This document shows positions 26,017 to 34,484 of a stretch of DNA of 64,000 bases, one piece after another. How positions within the stretch are numbered: position 1 is the first letter of the stretch; every line of letters starts with the position of its first letter. The position numbers and the translations under genes were made by a program. Where the stretch lies: the NCBI GenBank assembly GCA_951813625.1, contig CATOTS010000018.1, positions 83,299-147,298 on the forward strand. Direction: 5' to 3'. Origin of the DNA: an uncultured Caldilineaceae bacterium (lineage in GTDB: Bacteria; Chloroflexota; Anaerolineae; Caldilineales; Caldilineaceae). The notes beneath the pieces are model-generated. The model was not told where the DNA came from. It was given only the letters and a program-made list of their open reading frames with translations, and made no database searches.

Positions 26017-26057
26017 ATAAAAAACGCCGTCGCAGAAATACCCCTGTTCCCGACGGC
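26017..26057 (-). terminator. Intrinsic terminator downstream of tRNA-Pro
   Basis: On the minus strand GCCGTCG (26057-26051) pairs with CGACGGC (26032-26026) and is followed by G and a run of T. It should end the tRNA transcript before the kinase gene. Confidence 0.85.
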
Positions 26058-26142
26058 AGAAAACACAGCGTACTTAGATTCGCAGACTGGTAGAACCACA
26101 GACAAAACAATGACAATGAAGCAGATCAGCCGGCCTGCGTAT

Positions 26143-26219
<77 letters not shown>

Positions 26220-26329
26220 AAAGTGGAGAACAGCATAACGCATAACCGCGGCTTTGGGCAAATCGGTTTGGAGGCGGTCGAGGGAGCGTAGGATTGGCGT
26301 TACCAGGTCAAACCCAGATCCCGGGCGAC

Positions 26330-26551
26330 TTACTCCGCAGGTATCGGTTTGCCGCCCGATTCTAGAGCGGCGAGGGAGTTCCTGCCCTCGGCGATGAACC
26401 CATGGCGCAGTTCCTTGCCCTCATCTGAGTCGCCAGCCAGTTCAGCAAGCGTCCCAAGACCCGCTTCCCGCATAAGCTCCTTGATTTCATCGATTGTCAG
26501 ATCGGCGATTTTGGCAGGTGCCGCAATCCTGCCCCTTTGTGGGACGAGCAT
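26330..26551 (-). CDS. Small hypothetical protein, possibly antitoxin-like
   Basis: A 73-residue frame starts MLVPQRGRIAAPAKIADLTI and contains LTIDEIKELMREAG, then DSDEGKELR. This LTxDE and DxDEGxELR pattern resembles small antitoxin-like proteins of toxin-antitoxin operons. No partner toxin is adjacent. The start is uncertain and no ribosome site stands out, so it could be a remnant. Confidence 0.35.
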   Translation of the reverse strand: MLVPQRGRIAAPAKIADLTIDEIKELMREAGLGTLAELAGDSDEGKELRHGFIAEGRNSLAALESGGKPIPAE

Positions 26552-26656
26552 TCTCCGCGTTGCGCGTCCTTCTGAACAAGGACGCTTCGAATTCGGAGGT
26601 CGCCGCCGCCGAAATCCACTTCCCAAGATTATCCCGTCAAACCACCCGCCGTCCCC

Positions 26657-27673
26657 CTACGCGTCCGCCAGCTCCTGCAACGAGGCTAACAACCCCTCCG
26701 CCTCCTCGCGCTTGGTCGGGTCATCGTCGCGCGCAATGATGCGCTGCAGCGTCGAAATGGCGCGCGTATCTCCCTCCTTGGCCATTTTGAGCGCCATCTC
26801 ATCGCGCCTTTCGTGATAGCTGTTGTCGTACTCCTTGATCTCCATGTCCCACTTGCGCCAGTAGTACGTCAGCTCCGTCTCCGGCCAGCCCGCGTAGATC
26901 TCCTCCCACGTGCTCGGTTGACTGTGCGGCTGCAGGCTGCCCGGCGCAATCGGCTCGCTCGCCCTCTGGTAGCGAGCATCGATCGACATCCGCAGCCGGT
27001 CGGAGCCGTTTGGCATCCCCTTGTGCACTGCCAGGCTGTGGAAGATCAGCACGTCCCCCTGTTTGAACGGGCTGTACCTCCACGTGCCCTCGAGCGGGTC
27101 CAGAACCTCCAGCCCGCCCGCGCCCATCGCCGGTTGGAAGTCGTATACGCCCCGCCGGTGCGACCCGGCCGCAATCTGCAGCCCGCCCAGCTCCCTCGGC
27201 AGATCGCTCAGCGGGATCCAAGCCGTGTACGTGTCCTCCGTCCCCTGTATCGGAATGAAATCCTGATGCGGCGGCGTAGTGAACGCGTTCCGCTGTGGAA
27301 AGATCGTACGCCCAATGATGCGCGGGTGCGGCAGTACCGTCTCCTCCAGCATCCGCTCGAACATCCCGATCAAATTGGGGTGATGCTGGATTGCGTGGAA
27401 CCCCGGCAGCTTGTACATGGCGCGATACTTCTCCATGTAGACCGGCTCCGGCTCCACGCAAAAGCCGTTCTGGTCGGCAACCGCCTCCGCCAGCGGCGTA
27501 TCGCGCTGCACCCATCCCGCATCGCACGCGATCTCCAGGATCTGCATGCGCAGCGCCTCGACGTCGGCAGCGGGGAGCAGCCCGCATATGAATAGATAAC
27601 CGTCCCGTTCCATGCGGCGGCTCAGTTCGACGCCGTCATTCACTACTTCGGTCGAATCTAGAAAGGACTGCAT
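26657..27673 (-). CDS. Phytanoyl-CoA dioxygenase (PhyH) family oxygenase
   Basis: The 338-residue protein has the 2-His-1-Asp iron site (PPHQDFIPIQG; distal His in LAVHKGMP) and a likely 2-oxoglutarate Arg in RLRMSIDARY. The N-terminal ERDGYLFICGLLPAADVEAL is typical of PhyH. AAGGAGA precedes the ATG. Compared with the copy at 1657 it has a C-terminal extension of about 45 residues, helical and charged (DEMALKMAKEGDTRAISTL). A Gfo/Idh/MocA oxidoreductase gene lies 78 bases upstream on the same strand, suggesting a joint role in a sugar or polyol pathway. Confidence 0.88.
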   Translation of the reverse strand: MQSFLDSTEVVNDGVELSRRMERDGYLFICGLLPAADVEALRMQILEIACDAGWVQRDTPLAEAVADQNGFCVEPEPVYMEKYRAMYKLPGFHAIQHHPNLIGMFERMLEETVLPHPRIIGRTIFPQRNAFTTPPHQDFIPIQGTEDTYTAWIPLSDLPRELGGLQIAAGSHRRGVYDFQPAMGAGGLEVLDPLEGTWRYSPFKQGDVLIFHSLAVHKGMPNGSDRLRMSIDARYQRASEPIAPGSLQPHSQPSTWEEIYAGWPETELTYYWRKWDMEIKEYDNSYHERRDEMALKMAKEGDTRAISTLQRIIARDDDPTKREEAEGLLASLQELADA

Positions 27674-27751
27674 AGGACTCTCTCCTTTCGCGTGGCAATT
27701 GAATGCAAAACGCTGGCGGACCTCGCTCGCGCTTGTGGATTAAACCGCGCC

Positions 27752-28846
27752 TCAACGCCAGGCGTCAAACGGGTTGTGAGGGCTGCTCAAGGGCAGCGGC
27801 ACGCGCGCGCCCGCGATGTGCGAAGCGTGCGCGGCCATGGCCCATTCGACGTGGCGGCGCGCCGTGCGGCCGTCGAGCAACGGAAACTCCGGCTCGCGGC
27901 CATCCAGCATAGCCAGCATCGAGCGCGCCATGCGGTGGTGCGCCTTCACCCACTTGTGCGCATCGGGCGGCGGCTCGGACGCGATCACCTGCCAGCGGTC
28001 ATCGTTGAATAGCCCCGGGCTCACCAGCGGGTGGAAATAAATGTCCGGCTGGTTGCTCATCGGCCCCGGCAGCGAAAGTGTGCCCGCCGTGCCGTGAATG
28101 TCGATCCGGTAGGGCCGCTCCTTGTGGTCGCCTTCATAGGACTCAAAGTCCGCGGCAAAACCGCCGTTGAAGACGTAGTAGGCCCGAAGGCCGTTGCCCG
28201 CGACCAGGCCCATCCCCTCCATGCCCTGCTTGACGTCTTCCCGCGTCGCGTCGCGGCCGTCCTGCGTGATGTGGGCGTGACACCACAGCGGCTCGCCCCA
28301 GACCTGCCCCAGGAAGTCGAAAAAGTGGGGGTAAAGGTCCAGGAACCACTCGTTGCCGCCATGGTCTCCGTTCATTCCGTAAATGCGGGCGAGGCGCGGC
28401 TCGCCGATCTTGCCCCCCTTGATCAGCGGTATGGCCGTATGTTGGATTGGAGGATGCCCGCGCCACGGGCAGGCGACGATCAGCAGCTTGTCATTCCGGT
28501 CGCAGGCCGCGACCATCTCATCGACCTGGGCGGGAGAGGCCGCCACCGGCTTCTCCATGTAGATGTGCGTGTCGGCCTCTGCAGCCGCCATCGTCAGCCC
28601 GTAGTGGTCGCCAATCTCGCGCGTCGCGATGACGGTGATATCCGGGCGCTCTTCGGCCAGCATCTGCTGGTAGTCGGCGTATCCTTTGAGCGCACCGGTC
28701 CGCTGCAGCGCCTCCTGGCGTCCTGTTTCGTCCGGGTCGGCCAGCGCGACGATTGAGGCGCCCTCGACACCGACGAAGGCCAGGTCGACATTGTGTCCGT
28801 AACTGCCGCGGCCCGTATGTCCGATGATGCCAACTCTGTAGGTCAT
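27752..28846 (-). CDS. Gfo/Idh/MocA family oxidoreductase
   Basis: The 364-residue protein has an N-terminal Rossmann domain (MTYRVGIIGHTGRGSYGHNV) and the hallmark IYMEKPVA whose Lys is catalytic. The C-terminal alpha/beta domain contains RIYGMNGDHGGNEW, with a His suited to the active site. Such enzymes oxidise or reduce sugars, inositols or glycosides with NAD(P). The substrate is unknown. It reads into the PhyH gene and likely forms a two-gene unit. Confidence 0.9.
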   Translation of the reverse strand: MTYRVGIIGHTGRGSYGHNVDLAFVGVEGASIVALADPDETGRQEALQRTGALKGYADYQQMLAEERPDITVIATREIGDHYGLTMAAAEADTHIYMEKPVAASPAQVDEMVAACDRNDKLLIVACPWRGHPPIQHTAIPLIKGGKIGEPRLARIYGMNGDHGGNEWFLDLYPHFFDFLGQVWGEPLWCHAHITQDGRDATREDVKQGMEGMGLVAGNGLRAYYVFNGGFAADFESYEGDHKERPYRIDIHGTAGTLSLPGPMSNQPDIYFHPLVSPGLFNDDRWQVIASEPPPDAHKWVKAHHRMARSMLAMLDGREPEFPLLDGRTARRHVEWAMAAHASHIAGARVPLPLSSPHNPFDAWR

Positions 28847-29007
28847 ACTGACTCCGATGGTGTGAAGGTTGCCGGTTCTGGCGCACAGGTCTGCTCGTAC
28901 GCCCGTGTTGCCAGCATTTTACCACGAGAGCGGTGTGCCAGGCAGAGTAGGAAGGGGAAGGTCGTTGTGCCCGCCCGCGTTTTTCTTCTCGCAGTAACGG
29001 TGCGACA

Positions 29008-29385
29008 TCATCCACCGCCCCACCATCCGCCGCCCTCTTCGTCAATCAACTCCTGCTGTCTTTCGTACAGCGCCACCGCCACCCGCTCTACACGCTGCAG
29101 CACGTCGGGGTCACTGGTATCCCGCAAAATGGACAGGTTGATCGTGTACGGCAAAAGCAGGTCATCCAGTTCATCGGCGATTCTGTGGCGCACCCGAAGC
29201 GTCAGGTCCTCGCCGCCGCACACGGTCAGGTCGATGTCCGATCCTTTCCTGCAACTTCCCTTAGCGCGTGAACCATTCAAGATTGCCTCTACGACTTGCC
29301 GGTGTCGGGGAAATACAGTGCAACTTCTTTGAACCACCGATTCGGACAAGCCGATATCCGAGTCGGCTCGACGCCGGGAATCCAT
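29008..29385 (-). CDS. MNT-type minimal nucleotidyltransferase (HEPN partner)
   Basis: The 125-residue protein has the minimal nucleotidyltransferase motif GSRAKGSCRKGSDIDL, with Gly-Ser at 38-39 and metal Asp50 and Asp52. These proteins typically pair with a HEPN protein encoded directly upstream and act as antitoxin by modifying it. Here only the last 35 or so codons of such a partner remain upstream, so the gene appears orphaned. The C-terminus ends in a Gly/Trp-rich tail (EEGGGWWGGG). Confidence 0.85.
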   Translation of the reverse strand: MDSRRRADSDIGLSESVVQRSCTVFPRHRQVVEAILNGSRAKGSCRKGSDIDLTVCGGEDLTLRVRHRIADELDDLLLPYTINLSILRDTSDPDVLQRVERVAVALYERQQELIDEEGGGWWGGG

Positions 29386-29500
29386 GGGGATTCCTCTTGC
29401 TTCAACTGCGCCGGCCTTGCCCGCAATCCCTGAAACTCTGCGAAGTATGTATCAAGAATCGCGGCCACAATCTGGGCGGCAGTAGCCTTATTGGTAACTA
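29386..29500 (-). pseudogene. C-terminal remnant of a HEPN (HI0074-like) gene
   Basis: Directly upstream of the MNT start, the minus strand encodes ATAAQIVAAILDTYFAEFQG followed by LRARPAQLKQEES. This resembles the C-terminus of nucleotidyltransferase-substrate-binding HEPN proteins. A stop precedes it and no N-terminal part is found beyond; a GC hairpin repeat lies about 65 bases upstream. I infer that the HEPN gene was truncated by rearrangement. Confidence 0.55.
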
Positions 29501-29566
29501 CTCAACCGCATTCAGTCTGCGACCATGAATGAGGCGAGCGAAGGTGTTTTCTCTCTCCTTGCTTTT

Positions 29567-29626
29567 TGGACGGTCGGGCCTTCGGCCCTCCCTTGTGCGG
29601 GGGGACTCCCCCCGCAACGCCCCCCT
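29567..29626 (+). repeat. GC double-hairpin core, solitary copy
   Basis: The block begins TGGACGGTCGGGCC. It contains a first hairpin (GGGCC-TTC-GGCCC) and a second with perfect 9-bp arms (TGCGGGGGG/CCCCCCGCA, 29596-29616, loop ACT). The same core occurs at 47240, 47591, 61042 and 61321. Here it stands outside any recognisable element, next to the HEPN remnant. Confidence 0.85.
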
Positions 29627-29776
29627 CCAAAACCATCGCTCACCGACAGTACGTCGTCATTCCTGCCGTCCGGTTTATCCAACGTGGTGGCGGCCAACCG
29701 AATACGCAATCAGATAATCTGAATGGCGGCGGGGATGAAGCGCTGGTCGAGACAGACGCTGTATGTGGCTTAGTAG

Positions 29777-30768
29777 TTAACCCGAGTTCGGAGTTAGATA
29801 AGGGCAGGCAAAAGAGCCAAGTCTTTGTCAGAGAGATGGAGAGATGGCTTCTTGGGTTGCCAAGAGTAGGCAATCAGCCCGGCGATAAGATTGACGATAA
29901 AGTTGGTTGGGCTCCGGTGGCGGGTATGTTCAATTTGTGAGATATTCTTGAGCTGGTCAACGATGGTCTCAATGACGAAGCGCTTACGCGTGAGCAGCTT
30001 GTCTTCGAGAACAACAAGTCGATTCTGCATGTTTTTGCGGATGGGCGTGATCAATTGCAGTCCGCGTGCGAAGAGTTGCTCAAAGAGAGCTTGGGAGAGA
30101 TAGCCGCGGTCGCCGACCAACTTACCCCATAGGTTTTTGGTCATCTGTGGGACCGGTTTGCGGTCATCTGTGTTGCCAGGTGTGAGTTGAACCGCCAGCA
30201 ATTCACCCTGGTCATTGACAATCAGATGGAGCTTGAAGCCATAGAACCATCCCATACTGCTCTTGCCCCGCATGGCCACCTCGGCAAAGACTCGGTGGCG
30301 GGCGATCCGCCGGTTGTGGCAGACGGACAACGGGGTCGAATCGATGAATGCCACCCCTATCGCCTGGCCAAAGCGCGCACGCAGATAGAGACACATTGCT
30401 GGCATGGCTGATGGCATTAACTCCACAAAGCGCGTGTAACTGACCAGTGTAGGGAATTCACTGCGCATATGCTCACATACGTGCTGCATATAGTAGGCCT
30501 TGAAATCGCGATAATGCGATTGGTGAAAGTGAATCAGAATCGTCATTACTTCACTCAAGCTCAGCCGCGGGGCCGGCCCTCGTTTGCGAGTCACGCCTAA
30601 CAGTTTGGCATTTTCTTGTGTAGCCAACCACTGACAGAAATCATCGACATGACAGTACAGTTTGAGTATACTCATCACTGAGCACCTTTCCTTGCTGGAG
30701 AATTTCGGTTGCAGAACTTCAATTCTACCAGCTTGTGAAGGTGCTCACTTACTCCGAATTCAGGTTAA
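29777..30768 (-). mobile_element. IS982-family insertion sequence
   Basis: The 992-bp element is bounded by imperfect inverted repeats: TTAACCCGAGTTCGGAGTTA on the left and the inverse of TTAACCTGAATTCGGAGTAA on the right. It holds one transposase gene. No target duplication is visible between its flanks, and the gene interrupted on the right (the type III methyltransferase) does not resume on the left. The insertion was therefore followed by a deletion or recombination. Confidence 0.88.
29794..30675 (-). CDS. IS982-family transposase
   Basis: The 293-residue DDE transposase has RGPAPRLSLSEVMTILIHFH near the N-terminus. The first catalytic Asp is in VAFIDSTPLSVCHNRRI, the second in KLVGDRGYLS, and the Glu is in TRKRFVIETIVDQLKN. 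The length matches the family. The reading frame is intact, so the element may be active. The start is taken at ATG 30675, with AAGGTG upstream, after an adjacent GTG. Confidence 0.92.
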   Translation of the reverse strand: MSILKLYCHVDDFCQWLATQENAKLLGVTRKRGPAPRLSLSEVMTILIHFHQSHYRDFKAYYMQHVCEHMRSEFPTLVSYTRFVELMPSAMPAMCLYLRARFGQAIGVAFIDSTPLSVCHNRRIARHRVFAEVAMRGKSSMGWFYGFKLHLIVNDQGELLAVQLTPGNTDDRKPVPQMTKNLWGKLVGDRGYLSQALFEQLFARGLQLITPIRKNMQNRLVVLEDKLLTRKRFVIETIVDQLKNISQIEHTRHRSPTNFIVNLIAGLIAYSWQPKKPSLHLSDKDLALLPALI

Positions 30769-31710
30769 GGAGAAAGAACAGTTGTCGATGCTGTTAGCGA
30801 AGCAAACGATGTATTCATGCGTGTTAGAGATAATTCTGGCATCGTTAGACGGGCCGTATTTCTTCTGCCAAACAATCGTCGCTATGAAATTCTCCCTATC
30901 CAACACTTCATCCATTTAGACCTTCACATATGCTTGTTCATTATCATCGCACTGAACAAACATAACCCCATCATCCCGCAACGACTCCCTTGCCGCGGCC
31001 AGCCGATTCTTCATAAACGTCAGCCAGCTTGAATGGTTGAAGCGGTCGTGATAGCCGAACGAGTCATTGCCCGTGTTATACGGCGGGTCAATATAAATCA
31101 GCTTCACTTTGCCGCGGAACCGCTGTTTGAGCGTGTGCAACGCCAACAGGTAATTGCCTTTGATTGTCAGGTTTTCCCTGATCGTCCCGTCTTTATCCAG
31201 CCTGAATTCCGTCACCTCCTGCTCGCCGTCCACCGTGAAGCGTTTCCAGCCGGTCAATACCTTGGGATTAAACAGTCGGTCGATCTCATCCTGTGCCAGA
31301 ATCTCATTGAGGAAAACCTCCTTGCGGTTTTCCTCATCCTTTGTTTGGCCGCCTTCCAGCACACAGTCTTTGAACGGCCAGACAAGTGAGACCTCGCCCC
31401 GTTCGTGCAGAAACTTGCCGTCAATATTCAGGCCGATCCGATTGCGGAATCTGGTGTGAGAGTTGTCGAGGAAGTTCCTATCGGAGATACAGTCGATAAA
31501 GGCATTGATGTTGAAGACCCAGTGCCCGTCGATCTCGTCGAAGAACTTGGCCTTTAGGTCCGCATTTTTGAGCAGCAGCCTCACTAGGTTATGGTCGATC
31601 TGCCAGGCGCGGTCGATCACCGCGGCTGCGACCAGTTCGCCGGATTCGTCAACGAAGCGAGGGTCAGTTTTTAGCAGTTCAGTGAGTTTGTTGTGAAAAC
31701 TCTTGGGCAT
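30769..31710 (-). pseudogene. Type III restriction-modification methyltransferase (mod), broken
   Basis: The first 264 codons encode the N-terminal half of a type III Mod-like N6-adenine methyltransferase. They include a charged N-terminal domain, NLTIKGNYLLALHTLKQRF and the catalytic motif DPPYNTGND (residues 208-216), then CDDNEQAYVKV. A TAA stop at 30916-30918 follows. After it the same frame continues without shift as MDEVLDRENFIATIVWQKKY and GPSNDARIISNTHEYIVCFA, which is the normal continuation of Mod, until the IS982 end at 30768. The gene thus has one nonsense change (perhaps TTA to TAA) and lost its 3' half. No res gene is present. Confidence 0.88.
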
Positions 31711-31739
31711 AGTGAGATCCCTTGAGGTACGGAAGGCGA

Positions 31740-32564
31740 TTAGACTGATTCGCCTGGTATGTCTTTGGTTGCAACTGCGTTGGTAACTGCTCTTGGAATT
31801 CCTTCGATCGCAAGCGAAAAATCACTTGTGAGCGAAAAGTCAAGATCTTGATCACCATGTCCAAAGGCCCACAAGAACAGTTCGACTCCTTGCGCAGAAG
31901 GTGTGCACACAATTCCATCGCCGGTGACATTGGCGCTTAATTGTTTGAGCACTTGCTGACTTCCAAATCCCCATTCGCCTTCTATGAGTCCGTCTGTACT
32001 GAGACCATGAAAGATGTGATTTAGTATTTGAGGGTTATTCCATTCCACTTCCGTGAATTCCATTGCTTCAGCATAACCCTGCAGTGGCATGAATAGCTGC
32101 ATCTTACGCCGGTTTTTGGACAAGCCAAAGCTGTGGGCACTGTTAGACCACAATTCAGATACTGTGGAATATATGAGATAGTGTGTTCGTATCTGGTATG
32201 CTGACAAGCTGTCTATTAACTTCGCTATCCGCGCTCCTCGGTCATCTCGACTGACATCAGTTCTTGATGAAGCTAAGACACCACCAAAGTATTCAACGGC
32301 AATTCTATCATCGGAATAAGAACCCTCATTGATTATCGTTTTGAGAACTTTCGGAGGCACTTGACCTGGGCCATTCAGTTTATCGCCAAGTTTTCGCTCT
32401 GCATTTGAGAATATCCTGCCTACGTTTTCTACCCGTCTAATGGTAAACTCCTTGAGTTCGCCACCGAGGTAATCAGCGGTTGGGCCTAAGATTCTTACGA
32501 TTGCGTCTTTCCCCACATATGCGGCGATGACACCTATCCCTACATTGGTGATTGGGTCTGGCAT
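31740..32564 (-). CDS. Abi-alpha (DUF4393)-like protein
   Basis: The 274-residue protein starts at an ATG with GGGAGA upstream. The N-terminal region resembles the abortive-infection alpha group: ILGPTADYLGGELKEFTIRR, VENVGRIFSNAERKLGD, then VPPKVLKTIINEGSYSDD and AVEYFGGVLASSR. The C-terminal part is unlike anything I recognise. It lies between the broken RelE gene and the broken mod gene, in a defence-rich cluster. A role in phage defence is inferred from this likeness and context only. Confidence 0.6.
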   Translation of the reverse strand: MPDPITNVGIGVIAAYVGKDAIVRILGPTADYLGGELKEFTIRRVENVGRIFSNAERKLGDKLNGPGQVPPKVLKTIINEGSYSDDRIAVEYFGGVLASSRTDVSRDDRGARIAKLIDSLSAYQIRTHYLIYSTVSELWSNSAHSFGLSKNRRKMQLFMPLQGYAEAMEFTEVEWNNPQILNHIFHGLSTDGLIEGEWGFGSQQVLKQLSANVTGDGIVCTPSAQGVELFLWAFGHGDQDLDFSLTSDFSLAIEGIPRAVTNAVATKDIPGESV

Positions 32565-32598
32565 TTGGATGTCTCCCGGCAAATGGCAAATGAATTGT

Positions 32599-32894
32599 TC
32601 AAGTCGTAGCGCGAACTTGCCTTTTAGCGCTCGACTGATGTTGACAATATGCGTCCCGATGATGCTTTAAGCGACAGACTTCAATCCGGCCTCCCTCTAT
32701 TCGATAGAGGATACGGTAGTCTCCGACGCGTTCCCGCCAACAGGAACTCGTTAACCCGAATGTCTAATGATACCGTTCTGGCGTGGATTTTCCGCTAACC
32801 GCTGGAATACGGTGTCAATGCGTCTGACATAGTCTTGGGGCAACCGCCGCAAGACTCGTTCAGCGCGATGCTCCAAAATAATAGTGTAAGCCAT
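32599..32894 (-). pseudogene. RelE/ParE-family toxin gene with a single-base frameshift
   Basis: The frame opens MAYTIILEHRAERVLRRLPQ and reaches GIIRHSG, then a stop at 32751. Shifting by one base restores LTSSCWRERVGDYRILYRI, then EGGRIEVCRLKHHRDAYCQ, the expected second half of a RelE fold, ending at 32599. One base appears to be missing after HSG. The start lies eight bases after the antitoxin stop, as in typical pairs. Sequencing error is possible, but the partner gene carries its own lesion. Confidence 0.8.
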
Positions 32895-32902
32895 CGCATC
32901 TT

Positions 32903-33132
32903 TCAGAGCTTGCCTTCGCTTTGAAATACTGCCCATATTTCAGCGTACTCCCTAAAGCCTGTGGCCGTCTCCATCGCCTCATCCATCTCCATCGGCTCAT
33001 CCATCTCAAAAGCATCCTCTAAACCCTGAAGCCGCTGCATCAGGGCTCGGTATTCTTTTCCCAAAATAGAACAGCCGCCGTTTTCCGCCCTTTCCAATTG
33101 AAAAGAAGTCTTGGTTCGATATTTGGTATCAT
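32903..33132 (-). pseudogene. Phd/RelB-like antitoxin gene with a single-base frameshift
   Basis: An ATG at 33132 with AGGAGG just upstream opens MIPNIEPRLLFNWKGRKTAA. Losing one base after AVL then restores ILGKEYRALMQRLQGLEDAF and EAMETATGFREYAEIWAV up to 32903. The joined product of about 76 residues has the antitoxin pattern KGRKTAAVL, EYRALMQRL and TATGFREY. The alternative reading, a single 107-residue frame from 33226, lacks a ribosome site and encodes an unrelated N-terminus. It is homologous to the pseudogene at 34485. Confidence 0.72.
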
Positions 33133-33241
33133 AGTCCTCCTCTTCTGAAGGCGTGTCCCTTTGTATCGCAAATTCGCTCGCAACGAGGTAACAGTCCGCC
33201 ACCTGTGTAATCTGCCGAGTTGGCATATGTTGGCGTCCCTT

Positions 33242-34198
33242 CTACCTTTCCTCGTCCGCTTTCGCCAACAGGAGAATGTTGGATGCGGTCAGATGGAGCG
33301 CGTATGCGGCTATGTAGTCCGGCACTGTGGTCTCCTCCGCCTGCCCGTGCGCTGAAAGCTTATTTCGCATAGAGGGAACGCCAGATTCCAACGTGTTCCT
33401 CAACGCCGAAAAGTGTGACTTCATAAATGGTTGAATCAGTTCATTATCGAACACGATCTGAATCAGGCTGCTGGCGCTATTTTTCTCAGTGTAGGTCCAC
33501 CCTCTCTTCTTGCAAATTGTTTTGATGCAGCTCTCAAATGCCTTGAGGCAGCCGTTCAGACTTTCCTTGTATCTTCCTTTGCGATAGTGCTCGTGCGCGT
33601 TCAGGTATTCCGCATTCGCTCCTTTATACATCGGGTTAGACAGCATATGCAGGGCAGGCTGTACTACCTCTGCGTGGACCCACTGCGAATCAACTCGGAT
33701 TATCTGGCCGGATTCGTACTGGTATCCGACGCCATTCTCTCGAAATCGGCGATTCAGTTTGTTTATCGCACCGTCGGGTGAGATCTTTCGTTCGGTATAC
33801 GCTGTATACTCATTTTGACGGACAAAGCTGTCCACATAACGCTCAATATAGCAAAAGGCAATCTCAATGACATCAAGTGCCTTGTCTGTCTCCTGTGTTT
33901 GCAGAAGGAAGTTGCGGACCGCCTCAGCAGAGCCCCTGGCGCTGTCATCCAATGTGACCACGCCGTATTCATCACACAGTGTCTCGTGGATTGACTCGTA
34001 GACCCACTTGTATGCTTCGTCTTGCCTAGTGTGGAACTCCCCAACGGTATCGCCGTGGACAACAACTTGGAAGACATCATTCAGGATGCGGACAACCTGA
34101 ACCCGCAATTCAGGGGGAATCGCTTCGTACTGGTACACGTCAGGAACTTCGCCCTGAAGACGTATCTGTCGTTTCGAGAAGAGGTCTATAGTTGGCAT
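33242..34198 (-). CDS. AbiJ-like protein (STM4504/CBY_0614 type)
   Basis: The 318-residue protein begins MPTIDLFSKRQIRLQGEVPD, then YQYEAIPPELRVQVVRIL. This matches the N-terminal domain found in STM4504/CBY_0614 proteins (AbiJ_NTD4). The C-terminal half (from about 165, YQYESGQIIRVDSQWVHAEV) resembles a HEPN-like or DUF7014-type domain with CIKTICKKRGW and a final SAHGQAEETTVPDYIAAYAL helix. AbiJ-type N-termini occur in proteins proposed to trigger abortive infection. The frame is intact. It overlaps the upstream 83-codon gene by 13 bases and is followed by the antitoxin remnant after 109 bases. Confidence 0.75.
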   Translation of the reverse strand: MPTIDLFSKRQIRLQGEVPDVYQYEAIPPELRVQVVRILNDVFQVVVHGDTVGEFHTRQDEAYKWVYESIHETLCDEYGVVTLDDSARGSAEAVRNFLLQTQETDKALDVIEIAFCYIERYVDSFVRQNEYTAYTERKISPDGAINKLNRRFRENGVGYQYESGQIIRVDSQWVHAEVVQPALHMLSNPMYKGANAEYLNAHEHYRKGRYKESLNGCLKAFESCIKTICKKRGWTYTEKNSASSLIQIVFDNELIQPFMKSHFSALRNTLESGVPSMRNKLSAHGQAEETTVPDYIAAYALHLTASNILLLAKADEER

Positions 34199-34437
34199 AG
34201 GATGTTATTTTCGCTCCACTTTACGCTGAGGTATCTTTTTTGCCATTCAGTTCGCTCGTCAGCTATCTGTTGGTAGTGGCCCTTCATCCGTTCGGCCTGC
34301 TGAGACAAAATCCGACGGCGCTCATCCAGAGATCCGTTGTCAGGCTCCATCGGGGATTGGCGTGCAGAATCCGCTTGATACGGCGTTTCTAAGTCTCTGA
34401 TCAACCCTTGACCTTGCGCGAGGGCAATCGTCTCCAT
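34186..34437 (-). CDS. Small protein upstream of the AbiJ-like gene, unrecognised
   Basis: The 83-residue protein METIALAQGQGLIRDLETPY continues to a charged helix LDERRRILSQQAERMKGHYQ. It starts at an ATG preceded by AAGGGGAT. It overlaps the AbiJ-like start by 13 bases, so the two are probably co-translated. The charged helix has the look of the small antitoxin-like proteins that precede toxin genes. No fold is recognised with certainty. Confidence 0.6.
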   Translation of the reverse strand: METIALAQGQGLIRDLETPYQADSARQSPMEPDNGSLDERRRILSQQAERMKGHYQQIADERTEWQKRYLSVKWSENNILCQL

Positions 34438-34484
34438 GCCTATCCCCTTCGTTTGAACTTCACAAAGCTTTCATTCGGCACCCA

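Noticed and set aside
30772..31032. Plus-strand frames between IS982 and the mod remnant
   Set aside because: The minus strand here is clearly the continuation of mod after its stop codon, which explains the sequence better.
32903..33226. Intact 107-residue antitoxin from ATG 33226
   Set aside because: Its first half is in the wrong frame compared with the antitoxin pattern; the well-supported ATG at 33132 opens the matching frame.
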